A DNA stretch of 39,127 nt from CAXNKG01 sp964202965 (GCA_964202965.1 CAXNKG010000030.1:1-39127); one strand, 5' to 3'. Shown: positions 1 through 8,481, counted from the first letter of the stretch. The notes: generated by a model from the sequence alone, not told the origin. A program made the numbers and translations.

Positions 1-542
1 GCGATGTCGAACGTGCGGGGCGAGACGCTGGAATAGTGAAATGACCCGGTGTCGGTCAGGATGGCCACATAGATGTGGATGGCGATCTCCGGCGTGAGCG
101 GTACGCCCAGGTCCGCCACGAGGTCGAACACCATCTCGGCGCACGCCGCGGCTGACACGTCGAACCAGTTCACCGCGCCGTACATCGCGTTGCCGAGGTG
201 GTGGTCGATGTTGATGATGAAACCGCGCTCGAATCCCGTGACGCCGGTCCGCGACAGATCGCCACACTCCATGACGATGACCGCGTCCCCGGGATCGTCG
301 ACGCGCTCCGCGATCTCGATGTCGGCGACGCCGGGAAACGCCATGAGCGTCGGCGGCGCCGCGTCGCGATTGACGATGCGGACCTGCTTGCCGAGCGCGC
401 GCAGTGCGTAGGCCATCGCCAGCTGGGATCCGATCGCGTCGCCGTCCGGGCGCGCGTGGGACGACAGCACGAAGCGCTGGCGTACGCGGATTTCCGCCGC
501 GGCCCGCTGACGGGCGGCTTCTCTAGTCGGCGCCGTCGTCAT
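1..542 (-). CDS. nrnA: NrnA-like DHH-family phosphoesterase (3' part outside window)
   Basis: This is the amino-terminal 180 codons of a DHH/DHHA1 phosphoesterase of the bifunctional oligoribonuclease/3'-phosphoadenosine-5'-phosphate phosphatase type; the stop lies beyond the left edge. The catalytic metal-binding motifs are visible: HARPDGD near residue 30, an MECGD stretch near residue 90 and NIDHHLGN near residue 110. The family degrades very short RNA oligonucleotides and pAp in the cytoplasm. The ATG at 540-542 overlaps the 3' end of rbfA by 20 nt, so translation is probably coupled. Position after rbfA matches the common nusA-infB-rbfA-nrnA-truB order, and truB would be expected next beyond the edge. 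The family call is strong; the exact substrate is inferred. Confidence 0.9.
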   Translation of the reverse strand, partial: MTTAPTREAARQRAAAEIRVRQRFVLSSHARPDGDAIGSQLAMAYALRALGKQVRIVNRDAAPPTLMAFPGVADIEIAERVDDPGDAVIVMECGDLSRTGVTGFERGFIINIDHHLGNAMYGAVNWFDVSAAACAEMVFDLVADLGVPLTPEIAIHIYVAILTDTGSFHYSSVSPRTFDI

Positions 543-921
543 CAGCGGCATCAGCAACGGATGCCCGTTGCCGTTCCTCTTCGTGAAGGTCGCGGAGGAC
601 CTGCTCGATGCGGTCCTGGTGGGCGACGGCCTGGTCGAAGCGGAAATCGATTTCGGGAACGCGCCGCAGTCGGAGCTTGCCCAGGTGCCGGCGGAGGAAG
701 GGCGTCGCGCGCTCGAGCGCCCTGGCGGTGTCGCGGCGGGCTTTCTCGTCGCCGAGCATCGTGTAGAAGATGTGGGCCACCTGCAGGTCGGCGGAGACCT
801 GCACGCGGGTCAGCGTGATGAAGCCGATGCCGGGGTCGTGGACGGCGCCGCGCGCCAGCAGGTCGCTGATCTCCTGGCGAATCTGGTCGCCGACCCGATC
901 AGGCCTGTGTCCCTGGGCCAT
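523..921 (-). CDS. rbfA: Ribosome-binding factor A
   Basis: A 132-residue protein of usual RbfA length. It has the family's KH-like fold pattern: an amino-terminal DRVGDQIRQEISDLL helix, the GFITLTRVQVSADLQVAHIF strand region and the RRVPEIDFRFD segment. RbfA binds the 30S subunit during late 16S rRNA maturation. The ATG at 919-921 lies 7 nt after the infB stop, so it is part of the rimP-nusA-infB-rbfA-nrnA operon. The tail after about residue 115 is acidic and variable, ending in DDDGAD; its last codons overlap the nrnA start. Confidence 0.95.
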   Translation of the reverse strand: MAQGHRPDRVGDQIRQEISDLLARGAVHDPGIGFITLTRVQVSADLQVAHIFYTMLGDEKARRDTARALERATPFLRRHLGKLRLRRVPEIDFRFDQAVAHQDRIEQVLRDLHEEERQRASVADAADDDGAD

Positions 922-928
922 ACCGGGT

Positions 929-3676
929 TCAGGCGCTGGCGGTGGCCTTGACGCGCTCCATCGTGAAGACTTCGATGACGTCGCCGACCTTGATGTCGTT
1001 GTACTTATCGAGGCCGATACCGCACTCGACGCCCGTCTTCACCTCCGACACGTCGTCCTTGAAGCGGCGGAGCGACCCGATCCTGCCTTCGTGAATCACG
1101 ACGTTGTCGCGGAGGAGGCGCGCCGTCACGTCGCCGCTGCGGGTAATGCGGCCCTCGTTCACGATGCAGCCCCCGATGGCGCCGATCTTCGGCACCTTGA
1201 AGACCTCGCGGACGGTGGCGGCGCCGATGCGCACTTCCTTGAACGTCGGGTCGAGCAGCCCCTCCATCCCCTTCTTGATTTCGTCGGTGACGTTGTAAAT
1301 CACCGAGTGGAGGCGGACGTCGACGCGCTCGCGTTCCGCGACGTCGGCCGCGTTGCGATCCGGGCGCACGTTGAAGCCGATGACGATGGCGTTGGACGCC
1401 GAGGCGAGGAGCACGTCGGACTCGTTGATGGCGCCGACGCCCGAGCGGATGATGTTGATCCTGACCTTCTCGTCCGAGAGTTTCGCCAGCGTATCCGCCA
1501 GCACTTCGGCCGAGCCCTGCACGTCCGCCTTGACGATGATCGGCAGGTCCTTCATGCCGCCTTCGGCAATCTGTTCCTTCAGCGACTCGAGGGTCAGGCG
1601 GCCGCCCTTGGCACCGAGGGCGCGTTCTTTCGCGCGCGTCTGGCGGAAGGTCGCGATCTGCCGCGCCTTGGCGGCGTCGGCAACCGTCTGGAATGGATCC
1701 CCCGGCTGCGGGAGGCTCGTGAGGCCGAGGACCTCGACCGGCGTCGAGGGCCCCGCCGACTTCACGGGGCGTCCACGGTCGTCGATGAGGGCGCGCACGC
1801 GGCCCACGACCGGACCGGCGATGAAGTTGTCACCCACGCTGAGCGTGCCGTCCTGTACGAGCACGGTGGCGACGGGTCCGCGGCCGCGGTCCAGCTTGGC
1901 TTCGAGCACGGTGCCCGATGCCGGGCGGCGCGGGTTCGCTTTGAGCTCGAGAATATCGCTCGAGAGCAGAATCATCTCGAGCAGCTGATCGAGGTTCTGC
2001 TTCTTCTTGGCCGACACCGGCACCATGACGACGGTGCCGCCCCAGTCTTCCGGCTGCAGGCCGATTTCCGCCAGTTCCCGCTTGACGTTCTCGGCGTTGG
2101 AGCCCGGCTTGTCGATCTTGTTGATCGCCACGACGATCGGTACGTTCGCCGCCTTCGCGTGGTCGACCGCTTCCCGCGTCTGCGGCATGACGCCGTCATC
2201 GGCCGCGACGACGAGCACGACGACGTCGGTCACCTTCGCGCCGCGGGCGCGCATGAGCGTGAACGCTTCGTGGCCCGGTGTGTCGAGGAACACGACGCTG
2301 CGGCCGGCGCCGACGTCGACGTGGTATGCGCCGATGTGCTGGGTGATGCCGCCCGCTTCGCGTTCGGCCACGCGCGTCTCACGGATGGCGTCGAGGAGCG
2401 ACGTCTTGCCGTGGTCGACGTGACCCATGACCGTGACTACCGGCGCGCGCGTCCCGATGTCGTCCGGGTTCGCGTCGATGGCCTCGGCGGACACGAGCTC
2501 TTCCTCGAAGCTCCGCATCTCGACTTCGGCGCCGAATTCCCGGGCGATGTCCTTGGCCGTCTCGATGTCGAGCGTGCTGTTGATCGTCATCATCATGCGC
2601 TTCATCAGCAGCTTGGCGAGGACGTCCTTGACGCGCATCTCGAGTTTATCGGCCAGGTCCTTCACCGTCATGCCCTCGGCGAGCGTGATGGTCCTGGTGA
2701 TGGGCGGCGGCGGCGCAGCGGCGACAATCGCCGGCGCGGACGGGCGCTCGCGGCGGGACTGGACGGGCCTCGAGCCGATCGGCCGGTGCATGCCAGGACG
2801 CTGCGGATAGTTCGGCCGCGGCGGCGGCATCCCCGGCCGGGCCTGCTGACCGGCGGGACGAATCGGCTGCGAGGGCAGCGGACGCGGTCCGCCAAGCATC
2901 GCGGGCGTAGTCGGTCGCGGCGGTGGAGGATACCCGGGCCGCGGGGCGCCAGGGGCGCCGGGACGCTTGACGCCTGGCGCGCCCGGCTTTGCCGCCACCG
3001 GCGGCGTCGCGGCCGGCTTGTGGAGCATCGTCGGCTGGCTCTGGGCGGGGCGCTTTGCCGGCGCCAGAGACCGCGCGGGCTGAACGGGCTGTCCCGGCTG
3101 CTCGATCCGCAGACGCAGGGTCGGCGGCACGACGCGCGGTGCCGACGGTGTTGCGGGGCGGCCGGGCGGCGTGCCGGCCGCCGGCTCGGGATGGTCCGCG
3201 ACCTCTTCGACCGGGGGCTCGACGACAGGCGGCTCGACGACCGCCACCAGGGCGGCCGGCTCGACGACCGGAGCCAGTGCTTCGATCTCCAGCTCGGGCT
3301 CCGGCTCGGCGATCGGTTCCGCCACGGGCGTGTCCGCCTCGGCGGCGGCCACGGCCGGCTTGATCGTCTTGACGAGACGCGGAGGACCGAGGACCGGCGC
3401 GGCCGGCTTGGGCGGCTCGGCCTTCTTGGCGACCGGCGCCTTCTTGCTGCCGCCCTTCGCTGGCGGCGCAGGCGCTTCGGCAAACATGTCGCGGCCAGGC
3501 AGCGCGATCTTCCGCTGCTTCGCGACGCGCTCGACGAAGGAGCGCGCGACGACTTCCTCGAGCGTGCTCGAGGCGCTCTTCAGTTCGATGCCGTGATCGC
3601 GCTTGAGCAGAGCCAGCACTTCCTGGCTGGTCGTGCCCAGCAGCTCCGCGACTCGATAAATCCGGACTGTTGCCAA
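929..3676 (-). CDS. infB: Translation initiation factor IF-2
   Basis: A 915-residue IF-2. The first 50 residues are the IF2_N domain (ATVRIYRVAELLGTTS). A long Pro/Ala/Arg-rich linker spans roughly residues 70-325, then a second IF2_N domain (MTVKDLADKLEMRVKDVL), the GTPase domain with G1 GHVDHGKTS, G3 DTPGHEAF and G4 NKID, and the carboxyl-terminal domains that bind fMet-tRNA. The protein delivers initiator tRNA to the 30S subunit. The start is TTG at 3674-3676, preceded by an AAGGAAG ribosome-binding site; the MATVRIYR start matches the family and no better codon is in frame. It lies 21 nt after nusA. Confidence 0.97.
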   Translation of the reverse strand: MATVRIYRVAELLGTTSQEVLALLKRDHGIELKSASSTLEEVVARSFVERVAKQRKIALPGRDMFAEAPAPPAKGGSKKAPVAKKAEPPKPAAPVLGPPRLVKTIKPAVAAAEADTPVAEPIAEPEPELEIEALAPVVEPAALVAVVEPPVVEPPVEEVADHPEPAAGTPPGRPATPSAPRVVPPTLRLRIEQPGQPVQPARSLAPAKRPAQSQPTMLHKPAATPPVAAKPGAPGVKRPGAPGAPRPGYPPPPRPTTPAMLGGPRPLPSQPIRPAGQQARPGMPPPRPNYPQRPGMHRPIGSRPVQSRRERPSAPAIVAAAPPPPITRTITLAEGMTVKDLADKLEMRVKDVLAKLLMKRMMMTINSTLDIETAKDIAREFGAEVEMRSFEEELVSAEAIDANPDDIGTRAPVVTVMGHVDHGKTSLLDAIRETRVAEREAGGITQHIGAYHVDVGAGRSVVFLDTPGHEAFTLMRARGAKVTDVVVLVVAADDGVMPQTREAVDHAKAANVPIVVAINKIDKPGSNAENVKRELAEIGLQPEDWGGTVVMVPVSAKKKQNLDQLLEMILLSSDILELKANPRRPASGTVLEAKLDRGRGPVATVLVQDGTLSVGDNFIAGPVVGRVRALIDDRGRPVKSAGPSTPVEVLGLTSLPQPGDPFQTVADAAKARQIATFRQTRAKERALGAKGGRLTLESLKEQIAEGGMKDLPIIVKADVQGSAEVLADTLAKLSDEKVRINIIRSGVGAINESDVLLASASNAIVIGFNVRPDRNAADVAERERVDVRLHSVIYNVTDEIKKGMEGLLDPTFKEVRIGAATVREVFKVPKIGAIGGCIVNEGRITRSGDVTARLLRDNVVIHEGRIGSLRRFKDDVSEVKTGVECGIGLDKYNDIKVGDVIEVFTMERVKATASA

Positions 3677-3697
3677 ATCGCTTCCTTCGCTCCCGAC

Positions 3698-4957
3698 CTA
3701 GCTCTGTTCTTCCACTTTCGCCGGATCGCTCTCGTCGCCCGGCGCTGCGGCTTCCGCCGTCGCCGCCTCACCGCTTTCACCCTGCTCGTCGGCGATGGCG
3801 GACACGTCGGCGGACCCATCGGCGGACTCTTCGGCGGACTCTTCGAGCGAGGCTTCGGGCTGTTCGCCCGTCTCGCCCTCGCCAAGCTCCAGCGCGCCGA
3901 ACTGCAGCTCGACTTCCTTGCGCTTCTCTTCCTCGCTCTTGATGTCGATCCGCCAGCCGGTCAGCTTGGCGGCGAGGCGGACGTTCTGCCCCTTCTTGCC
4001 GATCGCCAGCGAGAGCTGCTTGTCCTCGACGACCACTTCCATCACGCGGTCCTTGTCGTCGACGATGGACACGCGCTGCACCTTGGCGGGGCTGAGGGCG
4101 TTGGTGACGAAGAGGATCGAGTCGTCCGACCATTCGACGATGTCGATCTTCTCGCCGCGCAGCTCGCGAATGATCGCCTGGACGCGCGTGCCTTTCATGC
4201 CGACACAGGCGCCGACCGGGTCGACGTCGCGCTCGCGCGAATAGACGGCCACCTTGGCCCGGTCGCCCGCTTCGCGCACCGCGCCGCGGATTATCACCGT
4301 GCCGTCGTAGACCTCGGGGACTTCCTGCTCGAACAGCTTGATGAGGAGCGCGGGATCCGTGCGCGACAGGACAATCTGCGGCCCCTTGGCGCCACGGTTC
4401 ACGCCCTTGATCACCGCGCGGATGCGTTCGCCCGGGGTGTAGCTTTCCGCGCGCGACTGCTCCTTGCGGGGCAGCACGGCTTCGACGCGGCCGATCTCGA
4501 CGATCAGGTCGCCGTTCTCGAAGCGCTTGACCATCGCGTTCAGGACTTCGCCCACGCGCTCGTTGTATTCCGCGAACACGTTCTCGCGCTCCGCCTCGCG
4601 GACCTTCTGGAAGATGACCTGTTTGGCGGTCTGCGCGGCAATGCGCCCCAGGACATCGGTCCGCTTCGGGAACTCGATCTCCATGTCGATCTCCGCCTCG
4701 CTGCCGTACAGCTCCTGGGCCTGCTGCAGGGAGATCTGCGTGGCGTCGTCGGTGACGTCCTCGACGATGTGCTTGATGGCAAAGAGGTCGACCTGGCCGG
4801 TCTCCGTGTTGAACCGCGTCTTCAGGTTCTCGTTGGTCTTGTAATACTTCCGTGAAGCCGTCAGCACGGCGTCTTCGATCGCTGTGACAATCGTTTCCGG
4901 CTCGATGCCTTTTTCCTTGGCCAGAGCCTCAATCGTCTGCATCAATGGGTTCTGCAT
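3698..4957 (-). CDS. nusA: Transcription termination/antitermination factor NusA
   Basis: A 419-residue NusA: amino-terminal RNA-polymerase-binding domain (about 1-125, MQNPLMQTIEALAKEKG), S1 domain (about 130-200), and two KH domains (about 225-345, with DPVGACVGMKGTRVQAI and LAIGKKGQNVRLAAKL). The tail after residue 355 is low-complexity and acidic; the repeat domains of the E. coli protein are absent. ATG at 4957 is preferred because NusA normally begins this way and a GGTGGGA purine stretch precedes it. An in-frame GTG at 4972 would add five residues. It starts 18 nt after the rimP stop. In other bacteria NusA autoregulates this operon; the terminator upstream of rimP is a candidate target. 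Confidence 0.96.
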   Translation of the reverse strand: MQNPLMQTIEALAKEKGIEPETIVTAIEDAVLTASRKYYKTNENLKTRFNTETGQVDLFAIKHIVEDVTDDATQISLQQAQELYGSEAEIDMEIEFPKRTDVLGRIAAQTAKQVIFQKVREAERENVFAEYNERVGEVLNAMVKRFENGDLIVEIGRVEAVLPRKEQSRAESYTPGERIRAVIKGVNRGAKGPQIVLSRTDPALLIKLFEQEVPEVYDGTVIIRGAVREAGDRAKVAVYSRERDVDPVGACVGMKGTRVQAIIRELRGEKIDIVEWSDDSILFVTNALSPAKVQRVSIVDDKDRVMEVVVEDKQLSLAIGKKGQNVRLAAKLTGWRIDIKSEEEKRKEVELQFGALELGEGETGEQPEASLEESAEESADGSADVSAIADEQGESGEAATAEAAAPGDESDPAKVEEQS

Positions 4958-4975
4958 TGCTGTCGTTCCCACCGG

Positions 4976-5452
4976 TTAAAACTCCACTTCCAGCCGTCCG
5001 CGCGTAATGAGCCGCATCGGCAGCCGGTGCATTCGTCCGTGTGAGGCCTCGAGGAGCACGTCGCCGCTCTCGACGCCGCGCAGCCGGCCCTCGAAGGCCG
5101 TCTGGTTATCCACCGCTTCGCGTACTACTATCTTCGCCAGCCGTCCGGCGAACCGCTCGTAATCGCCCGCCTCGCGCAGCGGCCGCGTCAGTCCCGGCGA
5201 CGACACCTCGAGGGTGTAGGCAAAGGGCAGTGGGTCCTCGACGTCGAGAATCGTGCTCATCTCGCGGTTGACCTGCTCGCAATCCTGGATACTCACGCTG
5301 TCTTCGGGCGTCGCCGCGGGACCCGGGCGGTCAATGACCACGCGGACCACGTGCCCCACGGCCTCGCGGCGGCTCTGCACGTCCCACACAGTCAGGCCCC
5401 GCTCCGCCGTCACCCGCTCAGCTATGGTCCGGATATGCGCCAGAGGCTCCAA
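4976..5452 (-). CDS. rimP: Ribosome maturation factor RimP
   Basis: A 158-residue RimP (DUF150 family), needed for 30S maturation. The amino-terminal domain contains LTVWDVQSRREAVGHVVRVVI and the typical D/S-rich segment EDSVSIQDCEQVNREMSTIL; the YTLEVSSPGLTRPL motif is the family hallmark, followed by the Sm-like carboxyl domain. The start is TTG at 5450-5452, preceded by GAAGAAA; no ATG or GTG lies upstream in frame before the terminator. It is the first gene of the nusA operon, only about 37 nt downstream of the rimO terminator. Confidence 0.95.
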   Translation of the reverse strand: MEPLAHIRTIAERVTAERGLTVWDVQSRREAVGHVVRVVIDRPGPAATPEDSVSIQDCEQVNREMSTILDVEDPLPFAYTLEVSSPGLTRPLREAGDYERFAGRLAKIVVREAVDNQTAFEGRLRGVESGDVLLEASHGRMHRLPMRLITRGRLEVEF

Positions 5453-5490
5453 ATTTCTTCGTCGAGGCCGACCGTGAGGGCAGTCTAAAT

Positions 5491-5515
5491 AAAAAAAGTG
5501 GGCACGAGCCCACTT
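5491..5515 (-). terminator. Intrinsic terminator between rimO and rimP
   Basis: Read on the minus strand, a perfect 8-bp stem (AAGTGGGC / GCCCACTT, positions 5515-5508 and 5503-5496) with a 4-nt TCGT loop is followed directly by a run of seven T (5497-5491). This is a textbook Rho-independent terminator. It lies 15 nt past the rimO stop and ends about 37 nt before the rimP start, so it could also act as an attenuator ahead of the nusA operon. Confidence 0.92.
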
Positions 5516-5530
5516 GGAGTCCTACTCCAC

Positions 5531-6952
5531 CTAGGTGCGACCCATAACTGTAACACAGCCGAGGGGTTGGGCGACCAGGTCGTACCCGCGATGACCGACG
5601 ATTTCCACGTCAATCAGGTCGCCCGCCGCGAACGCGGAGGGGTCGCAGTCGGTGAGGTAGACCATCGGATCGATGTCGGGCGCCTGCCCCTGGAGCCGCC
5701 CGCGCAGCACCAGCTCATGCTCGGCAGCCGGACCATCCACGAGCACCCGGGCGCGCGTGCCCACCCGCTTCTTCTGCGCCCGCTCGACGATCCGTTTCTG
5801 CGCCTTCATCAGGTGAGCCTGGCGGCTTCGCTTGGTCCGGGCCGGCACGTCGTCATCGAGGTCGTGGGCCGACGTCCCCTCCTCGTGCGAATACGTGAAG
5901 ACGCCTACATGGTCGAACTGCACGGCGTCCACGAAACGCAGCAGTTCTGCAAAGTCCTGTGCCGTTTCGCCGGGAAAGCCGACGATGAATGTCGTGCGCA
6001 GCGTCGCATTCGGCACGCGCTGCCGGATGCGATCGAGCAGGCGCTCATAGCCGGCGCGCGTGCCGGGGCGCTTCATGCGCTTCAACACCCCGTCCGAGGC
6101 GTGCTGCAGGGGCAGGTCGATATACGGGCAGACCTTCTCGCTCTCGGCAATCGCCGCCAGCACGTCGTCGGTGATCGTCGTGGGGTAGAGGTAAAGCAGG
6201 CGGATCCATTCCAGGCCATCGACCTGATTGAGCCGCCGGAGCAGTTGCGCCAGCGCGCCGCGTTCCCCGCGATCGATGCCGTAGAAGGTCGTGTCCTGCG
6301 AAATGAGCAGCAGTTCCCTGACGCCGCGATCGGCGAGGGCGGTGGCCTCCCTGACGATGGAGTCGGCCGATCGGCTGCGATAGTTGCCGCGCAGCGTCGG
6401 GATGATGCAGAAGGCGCACTTGTAGTCGCAGCCCTCGGCGATCTTCAGGTACGCGTAATGGCGCGGCGTCGCGAGGAGACGAGGGGTGTCGGCGTCGTAG
6501 AGGTAGGTTGGTAAGGCTGAAGGCTGTAGGCTCTTGGCTCTAGGAATAGGCTCGCCGTTCGAGCGCAGAAGGGGAATCGTCCGGATCCCCGATCCCGGAT
6601 CCCCGATCCCGGCGCCGATGGCGTTCACAATCTCCGGCACTTCACCGGTTCCGATGACCGCATCGATCTCGGGGATCTGCGCCTTCAGCTCGTCGCGATA
6701 GCGTTCGCCCATACAGCCGGCGACGACGAGCCGCTGGCATCGGCCGCTCTTCTTCAGCTCGGCCATCTCGAGGATGGCGTCGATCGACTCCTGCTTCGCC
6801 TTGTCGATGAACGCGCAGGTATTCACGACAAGGACGTCCGCGTCCGCGGCGTCACGCGTCAATTCGTGGCCGGCCTGCTGGGCCAGCCCGAGCATCACCT
6901 CGGAGTCGACGAGGTTCTTCGGGCAGCCGAGCGAGATCATTCCAATCTTCAT
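5531..6952 (-). CDS. rimO: Ribosomal protein S12 methylthiotransferase RimO
   Basis: A 473-residue radical-SAM enzyme that methylthiolates an aspartate of ribosomal protein S12. The amino-terminal UPF0004 domain begins GMISLGCPKNLVDSE with cluster cysteines at SLGC, VNTCAF and VAGCMGER. The radical SAM motif is CDYKCAFC (C-x3-C-x2-C) near residues 175-182, and a TRAM domain closes the protein. IIPTLRGNYRSR and PLQHASD favour RimO over MiaB. Between the first two domains (about residues 115-148) is an extra linker encoded by short tandem repeats, unlike family members known to me. ATG at 6952 is 7 nt from a large palindrome that fills the promoter region. The transcript ends at the 5491-5515 terminator. 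Confidence 0.96.
   Translation of the reverse strand: MKIGMISLGCPKNLVDSEVMLGLAQQAGHELTRDAADADVLVVNTCAFIDKAKQESIDAILEMAELKKSGRCQRLVVAGCMGERYRDELKAQIPEIDAVIGTGEVPEIVNAIGAGIGDPGSGIRTIPLLRSNGEPIPRAKSLQPSALPTYLYDADTPRLLATPRHYAYLKIAEGCDYKCAFCIIPTLRGNYRSRSADSIVREATALADRGVRELLLISQDTTFYGIDRGERGALAQLLRRLNQVDGLEWIRLLYLYPTTITDDVLAAIAESEKVCPYIDLPLQHASDGVLKRMKRPGTRAGYERLLDRIRQRVPNATLRTTFIVGFPGETAQDFAELLRFVDAVQFDHVGVFTYSHEEGTSAHDLDDDVPARTKRSRQAHLMKAQKRIVERAQKKRVGTRARVLVDGPAAEHELVLRGRLQGQAPDIDPMVYLTDCDPSAFAAGDLIDVEIVGHRGYDLVAQPLGCVTVMGRT
6513..6610. repeat. Two short tandem arrays inserted in the rimO coding sequence
   Basis: On the plus strand, 6513-6544 is a degenerate 7-bp array (AAGGCTG, AAGGCTG, TAGGCTC, TTGGCTC, TAGG). 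At 6583-6610 a 14-bp unit (GGATCCCCGATCCC) occurs twice without error. Both lie in the linker between the UPF0004 and radical SAM domains of RimO and keep the reading frame. Confidence 0.8.
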
Positions 6953-6959
6953 GCGTAAA

Positions 6960-7049
6960 AACGGGGTCGGGAGTCATTTAACGTGGACACTGCGCCACAC
7001 CGAGTCGAACGGCCGCGAGTGTCCTCGTTAAATGACTCCCGACCCCGTT
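6960..7049. mobile_element. REP-like 90-bp palindrome between rimO and asnS
   Basis: Arms 6960-6991 and 7018-7049 (32 nt each) are inverted repeats matching at 31 of 32 positions, around a 26-nt centre that itself pairs in part (GCGCC with GGCCGCG). The arm ends read AACGGGGTCGGGAGTCATTT from outside inwards. GGGGTC/GACCCC ends on a short palindrome resemble REP sequences mobilised by REP-associated tyrosine transposases (RAYT); that likeness is from memory, and no transposase gene is in the window. The element fills almost the whole 119-bp divergent intergenic region. Confidence 0.7.
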
Positions 7050-7053
7050 CGTC

Positions 7054-7069
7054 TAGGATACAGGTATCC
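7054..7069 (+). promoter_or_regulatory. Putative asnS -10 box overlapping a small palindrome
   Basis: TAGGAT at 7054-7059 is a reasonable -10 box 12 nt before the asnS ATG, giving a very short leader. It overlaps GGATAC-AG-GTATCC (7056-7069), a perfect 6-bp inverted repeat that could be an operator or a short hairpin at the 5' end. No good -35 is visible in the flanking palindrome arm. Confidence 0.35.
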
Positions 7070-7071
7070 GT

Positions 7072-8481
7072 ATGTCGTCCGCCGACATCTCAGCACTCAT
7101 CAGCGGCAAGACCCCCGTGGGGAGCCGGGTCACCGTCCGCGGCTGGGTGCGGACGCGCCGGGATTCGAAGGCGGGCCTGTCGTTCATTCACGTGCACGAC
7201 GGGTCCTGTTTCGACCCGATCCAGGTCGTCGCGCCCGCGCAGTTGTCGAACTACGAGAGCGAGGTGCTGAAGCTGACCTCAGGCGCGGCCGTCGTCGCCA
7301 GTGGGATCCTCACCGTGAGCCAGGGGCAGGGCCAGGCGGTCGAAGTGCATGCCGACGCGATCGAGGTGGTCGGGTGGGTCGAAGATCCCGAGGCGTATCC
7401 GATTCAGCCGAAGAAGACCTCCTTTGAATATCTGCGGGAGGTCGCGCACCTGCGGCCGCGGACCAACACGCTCGGGGCGATTGCGCGGGTGCGTCATTGC
7501 CTGAGCATGGCCATCCACCGGTATTTCCATGAACGCGGATTCTTCTGGGTACACACGCCGATCATCACCGCCAGCGACGCCGAAGGCGCCGGCGAGATGT
7601 TCCGGGTCAGCACGCTGGACTTCGCCAAGCTCGCCGGTGTGCCGCGCACGCCGGACGGCGCCGTCGATTTCAGCCGGGATTTCTTCGGCCGGGAAGCGTT
7701 CCTGACGGTCAGTGGCCAGCTGAACGTCGAGACCTACTGCCTGGCTCTCTCGAAGGTCTACACGTTCGGGCCCACGTTCCGCGCCGAGAACAGCAACACG
7801 AGCCGCCACCTGGCGGAGTTCTGGATGGTGGAACCCGAGATCGCGTTCGCCGATCTTTCCGCCGATGCCGACCTGGCGGAGTCGTTCCTCAAGTACATCC
7901 TCACCGCGCTCCTGAATGAACGCGGCGACGACATGAAGTTCTTTGCCGAGCGGATCGACAAGACGTGCCTCTCCCGCGTCGAGGCCTTTGTGCGGTCGTC
8001 GTTCGAGCGCATGACCTACACCGACGCGATTGCCGCGCTCGAGCGAAGCGGGAAGACGTTCGAGTTTCCCGTCCGGTGGGGAATGGATCTGCAGTCGGAA
8101 CACGAGCGCTGGCTGACGGAAGAACACGTCAAGGGGCCGGTCATCGTGATGAACTACCCGAAGGAGATCAAGGCGTTCTATATGCGGATGAACGATGACG
8201 GAAAGACCGTCGCCGCCATGGATGTCCTTGCGCCCGGCATCGGCGAGATCATCGGGGGCTCACAGCGCGAAGAGCGCCTCGACGTGCTGGACCGCCGCCT
8301 GATCGAGCAGCACCTCGACCCGCAGGCATACTGGTGGTACCGGGATCTGCGTCGGTTTGGCACCGTGCCGCACGCGGGGTTCGGCCTCGGCCTGGAGCGG
8401 ACGATCATTTACGCGACCGGCATGGCGAATATTCGAGACGTGATCCCGTTTCCGCGCACGCCTGGCCACGCGGCTTTCTAG
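7072..8481 (+). CDS. asnS: Asparaginyl-tRNA synthetase
   Basis: A 469-residue class IIb synthetase charging tRNA-Asn. The OB-fold anticodon-binding domain is at about 15-115 (VTVRGWVRTRRDSKAGLSFI). The catalytic domain carries motif 1 (FFWVHTPIITASDAEGAGEMF), motif 2 (FGPTFRAENSNTSRHLAEFW) and motif 3 (GFGLGLERTI). The SNTSRHLAEFWMVEPE stretch and FGREAFLTVSGQLN are typical of AsnRS rather than AspRS. The ATG at 7072 has only a weak AGGTA upstream, consistent with a short or absent leader. The gene ends at the first base of a 9-bp tandem array and converges with the next gene. Confidence 0.96.
   Translation: MSSADISALISGKTPVGSRVTVRGWVRTRRDSKAGLSFIHVHDGSCFDPIQVVAPAQLSNYESEVLKLTSGAAVVASGILTVSQGQGQAVEVHADAIEVVGWVEDPEAYPIQPKKTSFEYLREVAHLRPRTNTLGAIARVRHCLSMAIHRYFHERGFFWVHTPIITASDAEGAGEMFRVSTLDFAKLAGVPRTPDGAVDFSRDFFGREAFLTVSGQLNVETYCLALSKVYTFGPTFRAENSNTSRHLAEFWMVEPEIAFADLSADADLAESFLKYILTALLNERGDDMKFFAERIDKTCLSRVEAFVRSSFERMTYTDAIAALERSGKTFEFPVRWGMDLQSEHERWLTEEHVKGPVIVMNYPKEIKAFYMRMNDDGKTVAAMDVLAPGIGEIIGGSQREERLDVLDRRLIEQHLDPQAYWWYRDLRRFGTVPHAGFGLGLERTIIYATGMANIRDVIPFPRTPGHAAF

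Noticed and set aside
770..4855. A 1361-codon open frame on the plus strand opposite infB and nusA
   Set aside because: It is the antisense shadow of two well-conserved genes in GC-rich DNA; its residues are His/Arg/Asp-rich with no domain.
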